Assembly (NCBI GenBank): GCA_910592005.1
Contig: CAJVPP010003479.1
Coordinates: 1-11,531, forward strand
Length of the DNA: 11,531 bases
Reading direction: 5' to 3'
DNA from: Funneliformis mosseae
Taxonomy: Eukaryota; Glomeromycota; Glomeromycetes; Glomerales; Glomeraceae
The notes under the pieces are model-generated. The model worked only from the letters and a program-made list of their open reading frames with translations. It had not been told where the DNA came from and searched no databases. This document shows, piece after piece, positions 6,017-11,531 of this stretch (positions are counted from its first letter, which is position 1; each line of letters opens with the position of its first letter). Position numbers and translations under genes: made by a program.

Positions 6017-6660
6017 TTACTCACAGCAATTACAATCAAATGGGCATAATTGTGTATCTTAAAAAAGAACATTCAATAAATTTTTGGTTCAATGAATTAA
6101 AATAATTAAACTTTTTTTTACTGGAATTACCTTCTCCTCGACCGATATTCAATTCTTTAATGTCAAAGATTGGCAGTCCATCTTCCGTAATTCTTCCTAG
6201 ATATTTAAAAGGCAAATTAAAAATAAGATTTCACAAGATAATAAATATTTAAAAAGAATGAGAATAATGTTATACGGTTTTTTGTCCCTCGGGAATCGCT
6301 AAATCCGTCATCGTCATTCAATTTTAACTTTCGTTTGGTACATTGCGATTTACTAGGAATTGCGGGAACTTTAAAAATAAATTCATCTACTTTTTTTTTG
6401 TTCATGGAGGAAGAAGACGATGATGATACCGTTGGGGAAGTCGGTTCTTGTGATTTTTGAGGTTGAAAATTCGTCGACACTTTTTTACTCTTTACAGTCG
6501 CGAAAATATCATCAATCTCATTTTTACTTTTTTCTACTATAATTTCATGATTTTTATCTGTAGTTAGCTTGTCATTATGTTGTTTTTTTATGGGTAAATA
6601 GGGTGTCTTGCCTTTTTCGACTTTGCTTTTTTTGTCATTTTTGGATTTTGTAAAAGACAT
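6017..6660 (-). CDS. DUF1764-family protein, 163 residues, 3 exons
   Basis: This is a conserved eukaryotic protein of unknown function. The exons are 6276-6660, 6131-6196 and 6017-6057; the GT-AG introns are 79 and 73 bases, and the spliced frame is exactly 164 codons. The N-terminal part is Lys/Ser-rich and probably disordered. The family hallmarks appear in order: NEIDDIF at about residue 47, FSDSRGTKNRR just before and across the first splice, DGLPIFDIKELNIG in exon 2, and a Cys-rich end LCPFDCNCC in the 41-base last exon. The Cys cluster suggests metal binding or redox chemistry, which is not shown. ATG 6660 is chosen over an upstream in-frame ATG at 6705 because the added residues come from a 19-base poly(A/T) tract. 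The gene is divergent from fimbrin across 186 bases. The family call is strong; the role is open. Confidence 0.9.
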
Positions 6661-6664
6661 TCGC

Positions 6665-6683
6665 AAAAAAAAAAAAAAAAAAA
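6665..6683. repeat. 19-base A homopolymer (T on the DUF1764 sense strand)
   Basis: The run lies 4 bases upstream of the DUF1764 start codon. Poly(dA:dT) tracts exclude nucleosomes and are common in fungal promoters. Its exact length may be unreliable in sequence data. Confidence 0.9.
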
Positions 6684-6789
6684 TTATTTCCGAATAAAAA
6701 ATCACTTGTGTAACTTATTTTTCCAAATGCCAAGCTAACTAATAATGAATAAATTCCGCCAAATTCCTTAGATAACTTGGCAAATCGGA

Positions 6790-6798
6790 TATAAAAAG
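6790..6798 (+). promoter_or_regulatory. TATA-like element upstream of fimbrin
   Basis: TATAAAAAG ends 48 bases before the fimbrin ATG. It is the best TATA match in the interval. Its use is inferred from position only. Confidence 0.45.
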
Positions 6799-6846
6799 GA
6801 AGGGATTCACCATACTTTTCGTTAATTTCAAAAATAATTTTCAAAA

Positions 6847-7180
6847 ATGAATGCAATGCAAATAGCAAAAAAATTTCCTCAGCTTTCGCAGCAAGATGCT
6901 TTCGATCTCGTTGCAAAGTTCAAGTATGCTTTTTAAGAGTTTTTTTTTTCTTTTCTTTTTTTGAAATTTTTATACGATTTAAATAAGAATTAACGCGTCT
7001 TATATAGCAAGATCGACCTTGATGGTAATGGTGCTCTCGAACAAAAAGAAGTTGTAAAGGCTTTACAAGTGATGGGTGAGAGTACTTCATATGACGAAAT
7101 CCGAGCTACCTTGAAAGAAATCGACTTAAGTTCAACAGGCAATGTTGAAATTGAAGAATTCATTGAGGTAACCTTATTAA

Positions 7181-7217
<37 letters not shown>

Positions 7218-9447
7218 GGTCTTTGATTTCAACTTTCTATTACAATAACTTATTTATAATTTAATTTTTATCATTAGCTTGTTGTAAAACTTAGGGAAGG
7301 TCGTAACAAAACCGCTTTTGCAGTTAACAAACAAAAAATCACTGTTCATGGTACCAGTCAAAATGTTTCACACACTATTAATGAAGATGAAAGAACTGAA
7401 TTCACGAGGCATATCAATCAGGTACTGATTAATGACCCTGATGTTAAGGATAAAATCCCGATAGATACAAATACTATGCAATTATTTGATGAATGTAAAG
7501 GTAAATATAATTCGTCGTTATTGCTTTGTTAAGAAAAAATATGATTTCTAACAATATCAATATTGATCATCTTTATAAGATGGGTTAATTCTCGCAAAAC
7601 TTATTAATGACTCCGTACCGGACACAATTGATGAACGAGTTCTAAATGTGCCTGTAAAGGGAAAGAAAGTCAATAAGTTCAAGATGACAGAAAACAATAA
7701 TTTAGTAATTTTTTCCGCAAAAGGCATTGGTTGTAATGTTGTAAATATCGGATCAGCAGACTTAATTGAAGGAAGAGAACATTTGATTCTAGGTCTTATC
7801 TGGCAGATTATCAAGATTGGACTATTAAACAAAATAGATATAAAACTTCACCCAGAGTTGTATCGACTTTTGGAAGATGATGAAACACTTGAACAATTTT
7901 TAAAATTACCTCCAGATCAAATTTTGTTACGATGGTTTAATTATCATTTAAAAGCTGCTAAATGGGATCGAAGGTATTTAAATTTTTGTTCCCCGCCTTT
8001 CTCTAATGAACTTAACTAAATCGTCATTTTGTATAGGGTTAAGAATTTTAGCAAAGATGTCAGCGATGGTGTAAATTATACAGTTCTTTTAAATCAACTT
8101 AAACCTGATCTTTGTTCACGGGACCCGTTAAATGTTCCTGATCTTCTAGAACGTGCCGAGAAGGTATTTAAAAATTGATTTCGATTAAATAATAAATATC
8201 TTTCTTTATATTTATTTATTTTCTCATATTATTTTTATTAACAGGTTCTGCAAAACGCCGAGAAATTAGGATGCAGAAAATATTTAACTCCAAAGGCTCT
8301 TGTTGCTGGAAACCCAAAGTTAAATTTGGCTTTTGTGGCTCATCTATTTAACACTCATCCCTGTTTGGATCCACTTGACGAAGAAGAAAAGGCAGAACTT
8401 GAAGAATTTGATGATAGTGATGATAGAGAAGCAAGGGGTATAATATAATTTAATAACTTCTGACGATTATCATCATTCACAAACTAATTGGCAGTATTAT
8501 CAATTTTTTACAGTATTTTCCCTGTGGCTTAATAGTTTGGACGTTACTCCGGCAGTGAATAATCTATATGAAGATGTTAAGGTTCTTTTACCTAAATTTC
8601 TTTATTGACTGATTTCTTATAACGAATATTACTTAAAATTTTAATTTTTTTATTTTTATTTTTATTAGGATGGTTTAATCCTCCTTCAAGCATTTGATAA
8701 AGTTGCTCCTAATTTAGTAAATTGGAAAAAGGTTAATAAATCACCCAATTTATCTAGATTCAAACAAGTGGAAAATACAAATTATGCAATTGCAATTGGA
8801 AAAGAACTACGGTTTTCTCTTGTTAATATCCAAGGAGCCGATATTTGTGACGGAACGAAAACTTTAATCCTTGGTCTTGTCTGGCAAATGATGCGGATTA
8901 ATATTATTCAGACTTTAACAAGTTTATCCAAGGGTGGTCGGGATATTACTGATAATGATTTAATTAAATGGGCTAATGATACAGTTGCTCGTGGTAATAA
9001 ATCTTCGAGAATAAGTAGTTTCAAGGATTCAAAATTAAGAAGTGGTATATTTTTGATCGATTTGTTGAACGGTATTAGGCCGGGAATTGTAGATTATGCT
9101 CTAGTAACGAAAGGAATTTCTGGTAAATGAAATTAATTTACATTTGCGATAAGTTTTTATGATATTATAAGAATATTTGATCGAAAAAATTTTTTTGAAT
9201 TTATTTTAGATGATGATGCTACACTTAATGCTAGATATGCAATTTCTATTGCGAGAAAGTTAGGCGCTACTATATTCTTATTACCAGAGGATATTGTTGA
9301 AGTTAGGCCTCGATTGGTAATGTTTCATTTTTTCATTTTATTATATGCCATATCGACATTAATATATTAACTGAATATTTGATTTAATTTTAATTACAGA
9401 TCTTAACTTTTATTGGTACTTTAATGGCATTGAAGCCATTGGAATGA
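6847..9447 (+). CDS. SAC6: Fimbrin (plastin), actin-bundling protein, 616 residues, 10 exons
   Basis: Fimbrin cross-links actin filaments in cortical patches and cables. Exons: 6847-6923, 7008-7167, 7278-7500, 7580-7973, 8037-8163, 8245-8437, 8514-8581, 8669-9122, 9210-9316, 9400-9447. The nine introns (63-110 bases) are all GT-AG, and the spliced length is 617 codons including TGA, close to yeast Sac6 (about 640). Residues 1-79 hold two EF-hands, with loops at 29-40 (Asp29, Asp31, Asn33, Glu40) and 65-76. Four calponin-homology domains follow as two actin-binding halves: about 115-360 ([52 protein letters not shown]) and about 392-616 ([38 protein letters not shown] end). The chosen ATG gives [17 protein letters not shown], matching the family's N-terminus. 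It is divergent from the DUF1764 gene and convergent with MPP10. Identification is certain; splice sites are inferred by frame and homology. Confidence 0.97.
7185..7213. repeat. (AT)n microsatellite in fimbrin intron 2
   Basis: There are about 14.5 AT units inside the intron 7168-7277. They have no effect on the coding sequence. Confidence 0.95.
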
Positions 9448-9926
9448 AATCTTAGTCCCTTAATTGTTATTGTATTATCGAATTTATATTTGTTTTTTCT
9501 TTATCTTTATTAATCATATTAGATAATTATCCCTTAATATTTATTATCGGCTAATTGTTTTGCAAAAAAAATTATCAATGTATTACATACAACTATAAAT
9601 ATCAACTACTGGTAAAATTAGATTGGAGCATTAAAAATCGAACATTCCTTTTTTTTTTTTTTTTTTTTTTTTGAAAAAAGAGCCATCATTTTATAAAATT
9701 CCAAATCAAAACTTATTTACTCGATTTGTCTTGAAGAAAACGTACTCTTATTTTTTAAGGCGCTCGGATCCATTACTTTGAATCTCTACAACATTTTATC
9801 AATCATGCGTTTACTAATCCACTTATATAAAGCAGAAGCGACAAATATATTCCAAATACATACATACAAAATGTGAATTTATATCATAAAGTCGATTTAA
9901 GGGAATATCTTTTACGCTCAATTTAA
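9448..9926. other. Convergent intergenic region between fimbrin and MPP10
   Basis: This stretch holds the 3' untranslated regions of both flanking genes. It is AT-rich and includes a T24 run. No canonical AATAAA was found close to either stop, and no additional gene is supported. Confidence 0.6.
9649..9672. repeat. 24-base T homopolymer
   Basis: The uninterrupted T run lies between the convergent gene ends, about 200 bases past the fimbrin stop. Read from the minus strand it is a poly(A), so a decayed retrocopy tail is possible, but no retrocopy is visible beside it. Confidence 0.9.
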
Positions 9927-11531
9927 TCATAATTTCAAAGATGTGGATTTAACATCAACAACATGTCTTATTGCCGATTTTTGAGTTCCATCCTTATCGA
10001 TAATAGTAACATTCTGAAATATATTATATGTATTTTTTTTTAAAACAAAGAACGCTCAAAATTATTCATTATGCAATAAACACCAAAAAATTCTTTTACC
10101 TTTTGTCCAATTAAAGAATCCAAAATCTTTTGTTTGGAATGCTTATTACCTAATCCAGGATTTATCCTAAAAAAAAATTATTAAATTTATGTGTATATAT
10201 GTTTTACAAAATAAAATACAATAAACTTACTTTTCGATGACTTTCTTTTCACGTTCTTTTAATAACTTCTCTCTCTTCTTGGCGCGTTTCTTCGCAACAC
10301 GAGCTCGTTTCTTCTCGGTCGAGTCCTTTTCAGTTTCGCCCTAATAAAATATAATTCCTTACATAAGAAACTCCACTTGTTACAATTTAACATGACTTTT
10401 ACTCTTGAATATTACCTTAATTTCTCCTTTCTTTTTGTCATAAACTTCTTCAGGTGCTAATAATTTAGCATCGCTAACATTAACAGGTATAACTTCTTCC
10501 ATAGAAATTGCAGGTAAATCAGAAATAACGGTAATTTCCGGTTTGGGCTATTATAAATAATAAATAAAATAAATCAGTATACCCAAAACATTTTTAAACG
10601 CGAACAACGTGAACTTACTGGTTTTGGAGTATAATGGAAATTACTTAAAGCATTTAATTTATGACATAAATCCTTAAACATATTTTCGATTTCTTTATGT
10701 TCTTTCTTTAATGCCTCATCCTTCTCATTTTTCATATCTTTAGTAGTTTGTTTAACATAATCTTCTTCATATATTTCAGCTAAAGATTTCTTTGATTTCT
10801 CATCTGATATTTCAACTAATTTCGAAGGTAAAAATGGTCTAAAATTAGGATCACGTTTACGTTCAACATCGTCGAATGTTTCCTAATAGAAAAAATATAT
10901 TAATGTTCTTATTTTGAAATGATTTGTTGATTATTATTATTAGCTTACATCCAAAATCCTTCGTTTTATTATATCTTCAAGTTTTTCCGTAAATTGCTCA
11001 GTTATTTCAGGAACGGGCTAATATACATATTGGAAGTTTATTATTAAACTTCAAATTTTATAATTGAATAATAAAAGCAGGATTACAAATTACCTTTACA
11101 ATATGATCAAACTCCAAATTTTCTTCCAACAAACTATTTATAGGCCTATCTTTACTTGACGCCTAATTGAAAGGAGCAAAAAAATTTATATCTACAATTA
11201 CAATATTATTAAAAAAATAACATTCTTACCTCTCCTACGAGAGTCCAATCTTTTTCAGCAACATTTTCCGTTTCAAATTGTTCAATTTGATTTTTAATTC
11301 TTTCTTGGCGTTTTTGAAAAGAAGATTTTTGCTCTTGCAAATTCAATAAAAAAAAAATTTTTTTAGATCAATCATTTTATCAAAACATCATTCCAAATAT
11401 TTATAATGTACCGTCATCATCATCTTTTTCGTCTCGAGCAAATAAATCTCGAACTTTATTATTAAGGAAATCATCATCATCATCATCTGACTCTTCAAGT
11501 AGATCAACACCCCCTTTCTCTTTATTCATCA
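9927..11531 (-). CDS. MPP10: MPP10, U3 snoRNP / SSU processome protein (C-terminal 339 residues, partial)
   Basis: Mpp10 works with Imp3 and Imp4 in the U3 snoRNP, cleaving and folding pre-18S rRNA in the nucleolus. Nine exons lie in the window: 11412-11531, 11230-11333, 11094-11162, 10949-11017, 10619-10882, 10416-10547, 10231-10340, 10100-10166 and 9927-10013, separated by GT-AG introns of 64-86 bases; the joined frame is intact to TGA at 9927-9929. Counting from the first Met codon in the window, an acidic stretch with six Asp lies at 15-20. The family signature [20 protein letters not shown] is at about 71-90, FRPFLPSK at about 133, [13 protein letters not shown] at about 189-201, and a Lys/Arg-rich region ([14 protein letters not shown]) at about 262-276, likely nuclear or RNA-binding. 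Family members are usually near 600-680 residues, so roughly the N-terminal half lies past the right edge; the ATG at 11527-11529 is probably internal. Identification is very sure. Confidence 0.95.
11470..11487. repeat. Trinucleotide run coding for six Asp in MPP10
   Basis: Six ATC units (GAT on the coding strand) encode the poly-Asp part of the MPP10 acidic region. The run is in frame and could vary in length between strains. Confidence 0.9.

Larger units (their letters stand above)
6661..6846. promoter_or_regulatory. Shared divergent promoter of DUF1764 gene and fimbrin
   Basis: Only 186 bases separate the two start codons. The interval holds a 19-base A/T homopolymer beside the DUF1764 start (6665-6683), a perfect inverted pair TGCCAAG (6728-6734) and CTTGGCA (6776-6782), a further GCCAA at 6758-6762, and a TATA-like element facing fimbrin (6790-6798). 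Confidence 0.6.

Noticed and set aside
6661..6705. Upstream in-frame start for the DUF1764 protein at 6705
   Set aside because: The extra residues would come from the T19 homopolymer (poly-Phe); the ATG at 6660 gives a normal Lys/Ser-rich family N-terminus.
6635..6916. Minus-strand open frame across the divergent promoter and fimbrin exon 1
   Set aside because: It is antisense to fimbrin exon 1, contains the poly(A/T) tract as poly-Phe, and has no coding character.
6990..7232. Minus-strand open frame opposite fimbrin exon 2
   Set aside because: It is a shadow of a conserved EF-hand exon and starts inside the AT microsatellite.
7557..7832. Minus-strand open frame opposite fimbrin exon 4
   Set aside because: It is a shadow of the calponin-homology coding exon, which is unambiguous on the plus strand.

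Overview
The window looks like nuclear DNA of an AT-rich, intron-dense early-diverging fungus. The genes carry many short GT-AG introns (63-110 bases), the non-genic half is very AT-rich, and it holds several decayed hAT transposases. These traits fit an arbuscular mycorrhizal fungus (Glomeromycotina, Rhizophagus-like). That placement is inferred from style and was not tested by any search. No tRNA, rRNA or CRISPR array was seen.

The left half (1-5600) is a repeat graveyard. A first hAT transposase remnant (81-924, minus) keeps a BED zinc finger and the start of the RNase H-like domain. A second hAT remnant of another subfamily (1779-4318, minus) can be followed almost end to end: BED half-finger, RNase H-like core, interior, and C-terminal dimerisation domain. 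About 0.8 kb of unrelated sequence (roughly 2164-2984) splits it and carries two short plus-strand reading frames. Most of the nonsense codons lie where the family has Trp or Gln, which points to G:C to A:T decay. From 4400 to 5540 there are two diverged copies of a G-rich repeat, a coding-like remnant between them, and a cluster of GGTTT/AAACC hairpins.

The right half (6017-11531) is a compact gene block. A 163-residue DUF1764-family protein (minus, 3 exons) and fimbrin (plus, 10 exons, 616 residues) are divergent and share a 186-base promoter interval. Fimbrin converges with the C-terminal part of MPP10 (minus, 9 exons in the window), which runs off the right edge.

Fimbrin bundles actin, and MPP10 belongs to the U3 snoRNP / small-subunit processome that matures 18S rRNA. 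DUF1764 proteins have no settled function. Nothing suggests these genes form one pathway; they look like ordinary housekeeping neighbours beside a transposon-rich segment. Between the two parts (5560-5765) is a less AT-rich island with a small membrane-peptide-like reading frame and two ACGCGT palindromes.
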